From Methanobrevibacter arboriphilus JCM 13429 = DSM 1125 (lineage in GTDB: Archaea; Methanobacteriota; Methanobacteria; Methanobacteriales; Methanobacteriaceae), in the NCBI RefSeq assembly GCF_002072215.1, contig NZ_JXMW01000002.1:1-64000 (forward strand): a stretch of DNA of 64,000 bases, written 5' to 3'. Below are positions 24,512-34,900 of the stretch, piece after piece. The translations under genes were made by a program, and so were the position numbers. Under the pieces are notes generated by a model that did no database searches, was not told the origin of the DNA, and was given only the letters and a program-made list of their open reading frames with translations. Numbering within the stretch: position 1 is the stretch's first letter; each line of letters begins with the position of its first letter.

Positions 24512-25891
24512 TTATTTGAAATCAATGGTTGTCTGTTTAAATTTCTCATCAGAATCTTTTATATTTTCGTTACTATTATTATTGTTAATATTTTTATGAT
24601 TAGACTTATTTTCATTATTGGATTTGTTTTTACTGTGGGATTTGTTTTTACTATTTAATTTATTCTTATCATCTTTCTTATTTTTAGACTCTTGTTTCAT
24701 TATTTTTTTAAATTCAGTCTCATATTGACCAAAATACTCTTCATAAAACAAATCAGCAATTTTTTGAGAATCTTCAAATTTGTCTTTAGACAATGAGCCT
24801 AAAAGATCAACAGCTAAATTAGAAATGTCCTCATTATCAAAAGATTTAAGAGATTCAACCAATAAATCTTTTGGTTCAAGAGAAGTATTATCCTTAATAT
24901 ATCTCTCTTCTATTATTAATTCTTCATTCCTAAAAGTAGGTCTAAACATTAAAGTAATCTTTGATAGAATATTATTTAATTTTTTATAAACATCAGATGT
25001 ATTAAAATTACCCTTTTCTATAGTAATATTTAAAATAGGTTTATTGTTTAAAGAAGAAATATAGCTTCCCAAAGAATTAAGTTCTGAATCTAATTTTCCA
25101 TATTCAATATTTTTAGATATAAACTCTCTTGGAAGTTCAATATTAATTGGATCAACATCAAATCTATTTTCAGCATCATTTTCACTAGTATCAACTATAT
25201 AAAAACCTTTTCCATTTTTTTTATAATCAATAGCTTCATTAGACCTCCAAATTTCTGTAGAACCTGGATAAACTAATTTTCCTTGGCCAAAATCATCAAT
25301 AATTCTATTATGAACATGGCCCATAGCATAATAATTAAAAGAAGTTGGAATATCTGAAATTTCAAGCTCATAATCAAAAGGAATATATTTATCAATTCCT
25401 TGATGAGCAACTAATATTCTTTTTGAAAACCCTTCACTTTTTTTAGATAAATCATTGAGCAGAGATTTTAAAAGAGGTGTTTGAGATTTTGAAATATAGG
25501 GAGTACCTCCAATAAAAATATCATTTTCCCTTAAAAAAGAACTATTAACAATAGGATTATTTGGACTAATAAGAGTAAGACCAAGCTTTTTAAAAAGGAT
25601 TTGTGGTGGAAGAGCATTTTGACGTAATATAGTGTCATGATTTCCAGCAATGGCAAAAAATGGAATTCCTGACTCTTTAATTTTCATTAAACCTTCTTGA
25701 AAAATAAGAAGTGCGTTTGGAGATGGTTTTGCTATTTCAAACAAATCACCACTATGAATTACAAAGTCAACTCTCTCATCAATTATTTTATCAACAATTT
25801 CATTAAATACATTATAGAAATCATCTTCCCTTTCAATTAATCCATATTGGCGATATCCTAAATGAGTATCAGATAAATGAGCAAATTTCAT
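24512..25891 (-). CDS. mre11: DNA double-strand break repair nuclease Mre11
   Basis: A 459-residue calcineurin-like phosphoesterase nuclease. All Mn-binding motifs are present: SDTHLGY (7-13), HSGDLFE (46-52), AGNHD (82-86), VAHQGID (about 160) and MGHVHNR (about 190). Residues after about 405 are a low-complexity tail built from NKS, KNK and NNN blocks, ending in QTTIDFK; the tail is longer than usual, while TTIDFK resembles the conserved Rad50-binding end. AAGGT precedes ATG 25891. Co-transcribed with rad50. Confidence 0.97.
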   Translation of the reverse strand: MKFAHLSDTHLGYRQYGLIEREDDFYNVFNEIVDKIIDERVDFVIHSGDLFEIAKPSPNALLIFQEGLMKIKESGIPFFAIAGNHDTILRQNALPPQILFKKLGLTLISPNNPIVNSSFLRENDIFIGGTPYISKSQTPLLKSLLNDLSKKSEGFSKRILVAHQGIDKYIPFDYELEISDIPTSFNYYAMGHVHNRIIDDFGQGKLVYPGSTEIWRSNEAIDYKKNGKGFYIVDTSENDAENRFDVDPINIELPREFISKNIEYGKLDSELNSLGSYISSLNNKPILNITIEKGNFNTSDVYKKLNNILSKITLMFRPTFRNEELIIEERYIKDNTSLEPKDLLVESLKSFDNEDISNLAVDLLGSLSKDKFEDSQKIADLFYEEYFGQYETEFKKIMKQESKNKKDDKNKLNSKNKSHSKNKSNNENKSNHKNINNNNSNENIKDSDEKFKQTTIDFK

Positions 25892-26486
25892 ATTTTTACC
25901 TTTTTGGGTTATTAATTTGAATAGTTATTTTTAATATAACATGATAAGTAATGTAATTATTAAATATAATTATTAAATTGTTAAATATAATTATAATATA
26001 ATTATCAATTATAATATTAAATATAATTATAAATAAGCTAATACAGTTACTACAAATAAATGTTATTATATATTAATCTAATAATAATTATACTATTTGC
26101 TAAATCCTTTAATTACTGATTATATTAATATATATTTTACAAATATATATTTTAATAAATGCTTGATTAAATGCTTGATAATAAATATTTAATAAATGAA
26201 TAATTAATGAATACTTAATAAATAATTAATAAATAATAAATACTCAATAAATACTCAATAAATACTCAATAAATACTTAATTATATTCTAAATCATATTT
26301 AATAATATAAAAGTATATGATAATATAAAAATATCTAATAATACAGATCTATTAAATAATATAAAGTTATCTAATAATATAAAGCTATTTAATAATATAC
26401 AGTTTAAAATTTATATAATTTTAGTAAAATATCCCAATAATAGCTATTTTTAATAATATTAAATAAAACTAAAGATTTACTATTTT
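25892..26486. other. 595-bp repeat-rich spacer upstream of mre11
   Basis: No gene. AATACTCAATA is repeated four times with an 11-bp period at about 26240-26285, followed by TCTAATAATATAAAG-type words with a period of about 22 bp up to 26400. This separates mre11-rad50 from herA-nurA, so the two halves of the cluster probably have separate promoters. Confidence 0.5.
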
Positions 26487-27122
26487 TTAATTAAATTCCG
26501 AAATATAATATTCTATTTTTTCATTTTCCCATTTTTCACCTAAAAATTTCTTATCAGAGTGAAACAACAATAAATATCGATATATTAAAGTTAATATAGA
26601 AAATGGTAAAATTATATTAAAGAATAAAAATGAGTTAGAAATATAATTAGTGAAAACATAATATAATACAAAATTCAAAACAACAACTCTAATAACTAAA
26701 ATATAAAACTTTCTCTTTGCTTTATTTTTATCTTCATCGAACTTATTATCAACTTCTTCTTTATTAGGAATTTTATCAGTTTTCATATACTTTTTAAGCT
26801 TTTTAATTCCTTTTTCACCACTTCTAAATTTTCTCTTAAGATTATATAGCTTAATATATCTAAAAACTATAAATATTGAAAAAATAACAGCAACATAAGC
26901 AAAAATAAAAAATGGAGATTGTATAATTGATAACTCAGGAGAAAAAGAAACATTCTCACCTACAAATGTAAATGATGGCATTAATAGAAAATTTCTACTT
27001 ATAATTGTTCTAACTATAATAAACAAAAATATTCCAACAAGTAGAATAATCTGTAGATAAAGTCTTCTAGTTTCTTCGACAATAATTTTAGCTTTTTGAT
27101 AGCTAGTGTTAGTAATAGACAT
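26487..27122 (-). CDS. Membrane protein of unknown function inside the HerA/Mre11 cluster
   Basis: A 211-residue protein with four likely membrane helices (about 22-42, 70-92, 140-160, 163-185), two pairs separated by a highly charged loop (KRKFRSGEKGIKKLKKYMKT). No family recognised. It starts 16 bp after herA's stop and has AAGGTAA upstream of its ATG, so it is in the herA transcription unit. A membrane protein between DNA-processing genes is unusual; no role can be inferred from sequence. Confidence 0.7.
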   Translation of the reverse strand: MSITNTSYQKAKIIVEETRRLYLQIILLVGIFLFIIVRTIISRNFLLMPSFTFVGENVSFSPELSIIQSPFFIFAYVAVIFSIFIVFRYIKLYNLKRKFRSGEKGIKKLKKYMKTDKIPNKEEVDNKFDEDKNKAKRKFYILVIRVVVLNFVLYYVFTNYISNSFLFFNIILPFSILTLIYRYLLLFHSDKKFLGEKWENEKIEYYISEFN

Positions 27123-27138
27123 AATTTACCTTATAAAC

Positions 27139-28677
27139 TTAATAATTTCCGCCTAATTGTTTAAATTCATCTTCCTGGTCTTTTATGTCATTTAATTCCT
27201 TATCTTTAATTGATTGCCATTGATCAATAATATTAATATCATCACCAACAGTTCTACCTTTAAATTCATCAATTTTAACAAGAGTTGGAACTTTTACCAT
27301 CAAACCTAAAACTATAGCTTCACCTACATTTAAAGAAGGTAATTGTTTTACAAGATCTTCACTTAGACTTTCACTAGCTGATTGAACATGTCTCTGATCT
27401 TGAGGTTCAACAAGTCTAAGAATTATCATATTGTTAGCTTGAGAAAGAGCATCAGGATCAACAGACTTTGGACTTTGACTAACAAGACACAAACCAAGAC
27501 CAAACTTTCTCCCTTCTCTTGCAACTCTACTTATCCAATACTTAGATGAAGGATTACGATTCTTAGGAGCTAAAATATGTGCTTCTTCCATGATGAAAAA
27601 AACTGGAAAATTAAGATGTTTTTCATAGAAATTTTCTTCCTTTTTATGTATAGCTGCTTTTCTGCTCTTTAAAGCATTTCGTAATATATGACTAACAATA
27701 ACCTCAGCTGCAGATTCATCAGTTTGTCCTAAATCAATTACATTAGCTACTCCTAATTTTAACTCTGATAAAATATTAGATCCATTAATATTCAATAGAT
27801 TATCATATTTTGTTTTTAAATCATCCATTTTATTTATTACATCCATAATTTTTGCTTTTTCAGATGAATTTATTTCTTTTCCACGGAAAATTTCTGTATT
27901 ATACCATTTTTCAAGAACTCGTCTCATAATCTCAAGAAAATCTCTAGTATCAGATTCACCAGAACTAACAATAGCATTTGCTTCTTTATAAGCTTCTCTA
28001 AAGTATCTTTCTTGGATATAAGCAGAACTTGGGATATTAGCTAAACCTTTTATTTCACTAAAAGACATATATATAGGATTTATAATTGGATCAATTGGAT
28101 TAACAGCACCATTTTTAAATTCAGCATCAATATATTCACCATGCATATCAAATATAAGAATACATCCATTATATTCAAGTAAACCATCAATAAGAACAGA
28201 AACTGTGTTAGATTTTCCAGCTCCAGTCATTGCAAGTATAGCTAAATGTCTTGAAACCATATTGTTTATATTGAGTTTTACTTCAACATCTTCCTGACTA
28301 ATGAGATTTCCGATTTTTAATCCATTATCAAGCTTAAAAATCTTTCTTAAAACTTTTTCATTAGCAACTTGTATTTCAGTTCCTGGAGGTGCAGGTGTTC
28401 TTGGAATTCTAAGATTATCATCAACATCCCCAAGAATTCGAATATTACCTTTTATATAATAATCTTTACCTTCAATTTCTCTTATTTTTTCAATTGTATT
28501 TGGATCATAAATATCACCATTAAGCGAAACACTACCTCTAATAAGAGATTCAATCATGCCTAAAATAACTTTTCCATCATATTTTAAAGATACATATTCC
28601 CCTACTTTAGGCATCTCTTTAGAAACAAAATTAACATCAATAAGAGAATTTTCACCAACACATCGTCCAATTATCAT
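27139..28677 (-). CDS. herA: HerA-like DNA translocase/helicase
   Basis: 512 residues. An N-terminal HAS-barrel-like domain (about 1-100, with PRTPAPPGTEIQVA) precedes the RecA-like motor: Walker A is MTGAGKSN (150-157), FDMHGEY (176-182) follows, Walker B is FFIMEEAHILAP (about 355), and the arginine-finger helix is SRVAREGRKFGLGL. The C-terminal QWQSIKDKEL-like helix is usual. HerA forms a hexamer that works with NurA to widen the Mre11-Rad50 cut for recombination. AGGTG precedes the ATG. Confidence 0.95.
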   Translation of the reverse strand: MIIGRCVGENSLIDVNFVSKEMPKVGEYVSLKYDGKVILGMIESLIRGSVSLNGDIYDPNTIEKIREIEGKDYYIKGNIRILGDVDDNLRIPRTPAPPGTEIQVANEKVLRKIFKLDNGLKIGNLISQEDVEVKLNINNMVSRHLAILAMTGAGKSNTVSVLIDGLLEYNGCILIFDMHGEYIDAEFKNGAVNPIDPIINPIYMSFSEIKGLANIPSSAYIQERYFREAYKEANAIVSSGESDTRDFLEIMRRVLEKWYNTEIFRGKEINSSEKAKIMDVINKMDDLKTKYDNLLNINGSNILSELKLGVANVIDLGQTDESAAEVIVSHILRNALKSRKAAIHKKEENFYEKHLNFPVFFIMEEAHILAPKNRNPSSKYWISRVAREGRKFGLGLCLVSQSPKSVDPDALSQANNMIILRLVEPQDQRHVQSASESLSEDLVKQLPSLNVGEAIVLGLMVKVPTLVKIDEFKGRTVGDDINIIDQWQSIKDKELNDIKDQEDEFKQLGGNY

Positions 28678-28681
28678 ATTA

Positions 28682-28803
28682 ACACCTAAATCATATTAAA
28701 TCCAAATAATATTAACCAAATCATATTAAGTCAGAATTATAATTAACCAGATGATATCAAGTTCAAATTATAATTAACCAAATTATATTAAGTCAGAATT
28801 ATT
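28682..28803. repeat. 31-bp tandem repeat upstream of herA
   Basis: ATTAACCAAATCATATTAAG units start at 28711, 28742 and 28773, an exact 31-bp period, with a degraded copy at about 28682. They occupy most of the 158-bp gap between herA and the GNAT gene. Confidence 0.8.
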
Positions 28804-28835
28804 AATATCAATATCTCCCCATTAAATGTCTAAAA

Positions 28836-29324
28836 TTAAATATAAATATCGTTACTTTTCTTCTTAAAGTGAACAAAGCCAAAATTTTCTGATATCTTTT
28901 CAGTTTTAAATTCTTTATATCCACACTTTCTATATAGATATAAATTTTTAGAACTTTTATAACCTGTAAATAGATAAAAATCAATATTAGAATATAAACT
29001 TATATAATAACTCTCAATAGCACTCAGTAGTTTTTTCCCAATACCCATATTTTGAAAATCAGGATGAACAATAAGTTTTCTAATCATTATATTATTATTA
29101 GATTTAATAGCTCTTATAGAACCTACAATTCCATATTCATAATCAAAAGATTTTAAAATAATTCCTTTTTGAAATTCTTCTCTAATTTCATCAATCGTCT
29201 GATTTAAAGGTTCAATTGAATTATCATTATAAAGCTCTGCCTCATTAATATAGGATAATTTCTGCAAATCCAAAATTTCATCTAAATCATTTAAATTAGC
29301 TTTTTCAATAATCATCAAATCCAC
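28836..29324 (-). CDS. GNAT-family N-acetyltransferase
   Basis: A 162-residue single-domain acetyltransferase. The acetyl-CoA site is the IRKLIVHPDFQNMGIGKKLL block (about 83-102, Q-x2-G-x-G), and NLYLYRKCGYKEF (about 128-140) is the C-terminal motif. The substrate is unknown. It sits between nurA and herA, with a 93-bp gap to nurA, and may be co-transcribed. The start is either GTG 29324 or ATG 29315. Confidence 0.85.
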   Translation of the reverse strand: MDLMIIEKANLNDLDEILDLQKLSYINEAELYNDNSIEPLNQTIDEIREEFQKGIILKSFDYEYGIVGSIRAIKSNNNIMIRKLIVHPDFQNMGIGKKLLSAIESYYISLYSNIDFYLFTGYKSSKNLYLYRKCGYKEFKTEKISENFGFVHFKKKSNDIYI

Positions 29325-29417
29325 ATCACAAGGCCCTTCAATAAAATATTTTTCAAATAAAATACCTCCTCAAAAATATTCCTAAAATATTTTAATTCCT
29401 AAAATATTTAAATATAT

Positions 29418-30530
29418 TTAAAGCATTTCCCTACCTGACTTTTCATAAATACCAATAATCTTAGATAGCTGTTCAATATCGTTTTTTTTAATAACAACAT
29501 CATGATGGGCTTTTTTAAGAAGATAAGGATAACCATCAGTACAATCCTTAGAAATAATTCCAATAATCTCTTTAATCCTTTCTTCATTAGCTTTATAAGG
29601 TAACTCAATTTTTAAAATATTCTTATTTTTTTCTAGTCTTACATAAAATATTGTAAAAACTAAACTTTTAAAAAACTCATTTTCAACAGGAAACTCTCTT
29701 TTTAATTGATTATTCTTATCATGAGAATATTTTGGAGGATATGAATAGCCTGTAACTTGACTATTAGTATACTTATCAAAAATAGCTATATCTGGAATAT
29801 TAATATCAAAATAATCAGTAGCAGTAGAAGTTTTAGATATAGCAATAAGTTTATTTTTATATTTTAATAAATTAGCTAATGTTAAAAGTTTTTCTATATT
29901 TTCTAAATAATTTTCCACATTTTCAAGAGTAAATCCTTTATTATTTCCAACTTTTTGGATAGATTCAATTTTATTTTTTAAATTCTTGTAAACTAATTCA
30001 TTAGAAAAAACTTTAACATTATGTTCTCCAATATCTTCAATTTCTTTTTTGATTTTATCCTCAGCTAAATCTAATATATCATATCGAAGACTTTGAGGGA
30101 TTTTTTTTTCAAGAGGAGAAGGCCTTATTAAATCTCCTAAAAGAGAACCATCATAAAGATAATAATCAACATCATATTTTTTAATAGCTTTTAATGCATT
30201 TTTTACTTCAAAAAGACCCATATAATTTCTAATTCTATCTTTAGCAAATTCACTATGTGGCATTGTGTTTATATAAGAGCTTTCTATCTTAGAAAGTTTA
30301 TCATTATAAATCAATGATTCTGCAGAAATAGCATAAAAATAAAAACTAAGGAACTTTTTTTCATGTTTACTACCATCACCAGTAGCTATAGTTAAATTAT
30401 AATCATTTTTAGGTATTTTCTCATCATTCCAAAATTTAGAAATATCTAGATTATGATTATCATAATCCTTAATTTTGTCAATAATACTCCCTTTTTTATT
30501 TATAGCTTCAGTATAAAGTGATTCTAACAT
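29418..30530 (-). CDS. nurA: NurA 5'-3' nuclease
   Basis: A 370-residue NurA-domain nuclease. ATGDGSKHEKKF (about 49-60) provides the first metal-binding Asp, LYDGSLL (about 125-131) the second (DGS repeated), and the C-terminal YPYLLKKAHHDVVIKKND (about 334) the conserved end of the domain. It works with HerA and Mre11-Rad50 in end resection. The ribosome binding site AAAGGAGTT is strong. The gene order nurA, GNAT, herA, membrane protein, mre11, rad50 supports the assignment. Confidence 0.9.
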   Translation of the reverse strand: MLESLYTEAINKKGSIIDKIKDYDNHNLDISKFWNDEKIPKNDYNLTIATGDGSKHEKKFLSFYFYAISAESLIYNDKLSKIESSYINTMPHSEFAKDRIRNYMGLFEVKNALKAIKKYDVDYYLYDGSLLGDLIRPSPLEKKIPQSLRYDILDLAEDKIKKEIEDIGEHNVKVFSNELVYKNLKNKIESIQKVGNNKGFTLENVENYLENIEKLLTLANLLKYKNKLIAISKTSTATDYFDINIPDIAIFDKYTNSQVTGYSYPPKYSHDKNNQLKREFPVENEFFKSLVFTIFYVRLEKNKNILKIELPYKANEERIKEIIGIISKDCTDGYPYLLKKAHHDVVIKKNDIEQLSKIIGIYEKSGREML

Positions 30531-30674
30531 CTTAACTCCTTTAAAAAATAATTATTATTTTAAAAATCATAATAAAAACAAATCATAATAATAATTATAA
30601 TAATAACTATAATAATAACTATAATAATTATAATAATTATAATTATTAACTATTAGTACTGTTAAATATTTAAT

Positions 30675-31421
30675 TTAATCATTAGCCTTTCTAATACTAG
30701 AAACAATCTCATTTATTTTAGCTTCAACATTGTCAGTTTCTTCAACAATAGTTCCTGTGACAATAACATCTGCTCCAGCTTTAGCTACAGTATAAGCAGA
30801 TTCACCATTACGAATTCCACCACCAACAACTAAAACCATGTTATCTGTAGCTTTTTTAGAGTAAGCAACCATTTCAGGAGTCACATGTTCTTCTGCACCA
30901 GAACCTGCTTCAAGATAGAAAAATCTCATTCCAAGTGCTTCAGCTGCCATAGCATAAGCAGCAGGAATCTTTGGCTTATTTCGAGGTACAAGTTTTGCAT
31001 CACCAATCCAACCAACGGTACCTCCAGGAGATATAACCAGATATCCCATAGGTATAGCTTCAATTCCAGATTTTTTAACTGAATGAGCTCCAAGAGCTTG
31101 AGCTTCAATAATCCAATAAGGATTATTAGAATTTAAAAAACTCATAAAAAAGATTGCATCAGCATATTTACTTACATTACTAGTATTTCCTGGGAAAATA
31201 ATAATTGGAAGATCAATATTTTTTGATAAAGCTTTTGCAGTATTATCAACATCTGCACCATCTACAGTAGAACCTCCAAGCATAATACCATCAGTTCCAC
31301 CACGTATAGCTGCTTTAGCTATCTCAACAGCTCCTTCAGGAGTTTGTTCATCAGGATCTATTAAAGTTAAGTGAACTTTACGACTTTTTAATATATCTTT
31401 AATCTGATTTTCTACTATCAT
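30675..31421 (-). CDS. Geranylgeranylglyceryl phosphate synthase
   Basis: A 248-residue (beta/alpha)8-barrel prenyltransferase that joins sn-glycerol-1-phosphate to geranylgeranyl diphosphate, the first committed step of archaeal ether lipids. Diagnostic parts are HLTLIDPDEQT (17-27), GGTDGIMLGGSTVDG (about 40-54), FPGNTSNVS, SPGGTVGWIGDA, YLEAGSGAEEHV and LVVGGGIRNGE, the last being the phosphate-binding loop. This is the group II type usual in Methanobacteriales. AGGGTT lies before ATG 31421. Confidence 0.93.
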   Translation of the reverse strand: MIVENQIKDILKSRKVHLTLIDPDEQTPEGAVEIAKAAIRGGTDGIMLGGSTVDGADVDNTAKALSKNIDLPIIIFPGNTSNVSKYADAIFFMSFLNSNNPYWIIEAQALGAHSVKKSGIEAIPMGYLVISPGGTVGWIGDAKLVPRNKPKIPAAYAMAAEALGMRFFYLEAGSGAEEHVTPEMVAYSKKATDNMVLVVGGGIRNGESAYTVAKAGADVIVTGTIVEETDNVEAKINEIVSSIRKAND

Positions 31422-31978
31422 AGTTAACCCTGTAAATTTTATTAATTGAAGACCTTATTAATTAAAGATCTTATTAATTGAAGATAATTATTAATTGAAA
31501 ATTATTATAAATGAAAATAATTTAATTATGCTAAATATTATTATATTATTAATTAATACTTAATAAAATTATACTCAATATCCTTAAAGTATATAATATT
31601 CTTAAAAGTATATTTAATATACTTAATAAAGTTATAGTTAATAAAAGTAAGCAAATAGAGGAGAAGATTAAATATCAAATATCATACTAAATATTTGAGA
31701 GTGATTATATTTTAATTGTTTTTTAGAATGACTCACAATTGCAAGTTCAATGAACAAAAACTCAAATTTGGATTTATATTTATACAAAATTGTATAGAAC
31801 AAAATTTATTTGAAATTGTTCAATTTAACATATATACTGACTGAACAAAAATAATTGTGAGTCAACCTCTTTTTTAAAAAAATAATAAAAGATAAAAAGA
31901 ATATTTAGTAAATCTTCTTTTCTTCTTTTATATATCCCCAAAAAAAATTTCTCACACACCATAAGAAATAAAAAAAAA
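31422..31978. other. Spacer between the GGGP synthase and the giant adhesin
   Basis: No gene. It carries the GGGP synthase promoter region near 31430-31600 (repeated TATTAATTGAAGA words, period about 20 bp), the nested palindrome block at 31729-31864, and T-rich (minus-strand) sequence just after the adhesin stop that may end its transcript. Confidence 0.5.
31729..31864. repeat. 136-bp block: 12-bp outer inverted repeat enclosing three palindromes
   Basis: TGACTCACAATT (31729-31740) is exactly inverted at 31853-31864. Inside are GTTCA-A-TGAAC (31745-31755), TATACAA-AA-TTGTATA (31781-31796) and AAATTG-TT-CAATTT (31813-31826). A strand of this sequence could fold as a closed outer stem with three hairpins. 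GAACAAAA also recurs three times (31752, 31797, 31843). It may be a small mobile element, a structured RNA or a terminator region. Confidence 0.55.
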
Positions 31979-34900
31979 TTATTTAAGAACTTTCCTATAT
32001 CCTTTCATTTTAATTTTAGATATTTTAAGAGGTTTGAGATTCTTAACAGTGAATTTCAAAACATTATTAACCTTATTATAACTTGTTTTCACATTACTAG
32101 ATTTACTAACCTTACTCAAAACATACCTACCTAAAGAATGTTTTTTCAAGAAATTCTTATTATAAAGCTTAGAACCCTCCAAATCACCAACATTCTTAAC
32201 ATAATAAGTCTTATAACTCACACGATAACGCCTACCAGACTTCTTAACAAGAGTATAAGACTTAACTTTAGTATAAACAATCAGTTTAGCTTTATTAACA
32301 GTAATAGAATTAGACTTACCAATAGAAGAACCATATTTAACATAACTTGTATTCAAACCATTATACAAAGCACTACCATAATAATTACCTGCCTTAGATA
32401 AAGTGAAAGTATAATTAAAAACACCTTTACTGTTTGTCTTAAGATTCACAGATTTATCACCAAGCTTTAAAACAACCACCTGATTAGCTAAAACATTACC
32501 ATTAATATCTTTAAGCTCACCTTCAACAGTAATCTTATTACCCTCCTTTGTTGAGCTTAAACTAATTTTAGTTCCAATTAAATCTTTAAAAACAACTGGA
32601 ACATAAGTAACAGCACTATTATACTCAGCATTACCAACAAAAACAACTTCTAAATCACCAGAATAAGGACTAATTATAATATAATTTAAAACAGCCTCAC
32701 CATTTAAAAAATTAACACCATAATAAGTAGTATTACCAATTATAACATCACTTGTAGTGTTAATCCTCTCATTAAGAGATAAACTAACAATAACAGTATC
32801 ACCTAAACTACCATTTCCAACAACAGCACCAACAACTAAATCATCCTTAAACACAACAAAACTAGTACTATTACTAAAACCAAAGTAAGTCCCATCACCA
32901 GCCCAACTAACAATAACACTAAACACACCAACATTCTTTGGAACAAAATTAAGATTCCATTTACCATCAGCACCAGTAGTCATAGTATAAGCAGTACCAT
33001 TAATAACCACACTTAAATCAACACCAACCAATAAATTACCACCAATATCAGTTAAAACACCACTGACATTAATGTCATTACCAATATTAAAAACACCTTC
33101 TACAAGAATAGTGGAATTAGTAATATTGCGAGCAATAAAACTAGTAGTATTACTAAAACCAGAATAATAATACTCTGATCCATTCCAACTCACAACAACA
33201 GTATAAAGACCAGCAACAGTAGGAGTAAATCCATAAGTCCAGTCACCATTAACACCAGTAACAACATGACCCAAAACACCATTTATTGTAATATCAATAG
33301 TTTTATTTCTCAAAGGATCATTATTAAGATCAGTTAAAATACCAGTGATAAAAAGCTTTGAATTTACAAGAACTGGACTAGTTGGAACAACAATAGTACT
33401 ATTAGTATTAATCAAAGCTAAAAAGACAGTTTCATTATTAAATCCATAATAAGACCCATTACCAGCCCAACTAACACTAACCAGTATATTAGAACCCGGA
33501 GCAATATCTTTTGAAATTTTATAAGTCACACTCCAAACACCATCGCTATTAGTAAACCTAGTATAAGTAGCATTACCATTAATAACAATAGTAACACTAA
33601 CACCAACCAGTGGATTACCTGCTTCATCACTCACAACACCACTTAAAATAGCATCATAACCAACACTAGCAGGAGACGGAACAACAACAATACTAGAATT
33701 ACTCACACTACACACAGTAAAACCAGTAACATTAGTAAAACCAGTATAAGCATCATTACCCTTCCAACTAACAATAACACTATAAACACCAACAGTTGGA
33801 GTGAAAGCATAACTCCAAACACCACCAACACCAGTAACAACAATAGATGAAACATTCAAAGTTCCAGCTATTGTAATATTAAGACTAACACCAATCAATG
33901 GATTATCATCACTATCCAATAGAACACCAGTAATATTAAACACATGACCAGACCAAACATTATCTGGAATTATAATAGTACTATTAGTACTTTTCACACC
34001 AGGTAATACAATATTAAAGCCTAAAATATCATTAACAGTACTATTATAATTATTATCACCATTGTAAGTCACATTAACAACATAATAACCCAGACCATCA
34101 GCAAAAACACTACCATCAGTAGTGTTAAAAGTATAAGACCAAGCACCATCAGATTTAAGATTCACAATAACATTACTACCATCATTGAAATGTATAGTCA
34201 CACTACCAGACGGAACAACACCTACACCAGTAACAATACCACTAACAGTAACATTATCACCATAAACCACATCAATCACAGGATTAACAATAAGAACCGA
34301 AGTAGCAGGAAGAATACTAAAACTCACACCACTATTAAAAGTACTATTATAATTATTATCACCATTGTAAGTCACATTAACAACATAATAACCTACACCA
34401 TCAGCAAAAACACTACTATCAACAGTGTTAAAAGTATAAGACCAAGCACCATCAGATTTAAGATTCACAGTAACATTACTACCATCATTGAAATGAATAG
34501 TCACATTACCTGTCGGAACAACACCTACACCATCAACACCACTTACATTACCACTAATAATAACATTATCACCATAAGTCACATTATTCACAGGATCAAC
34601 ACTAAGAATTGGAATAACAAGAATGATATTAAAACTCATAACATCATTAACAACATTACTATAATTGTTATCTCCATTATAAGTCACATTAACAATATAA
34701 TGACCCGCACCACCAGCAAAAACACTACCATTAGTAGTGTTAAAAGTATAAGACCAACTACCATCAGTATCAAGGTCCACAGTAACATTACTACCATCAT
34801 TGAAATGAATAGTCACACTACCAGTCGGAACAAAATCTACATCACTAACACCAGTAACATTACCAACAACAGTAACATTATCACCATAAAGCACATCATC

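Noticed and set aside
29408-29608. 66-codon frame overlapping the end of nurA
   Set aside because: Out-of-frame shadow of nurA, with no support of its own.
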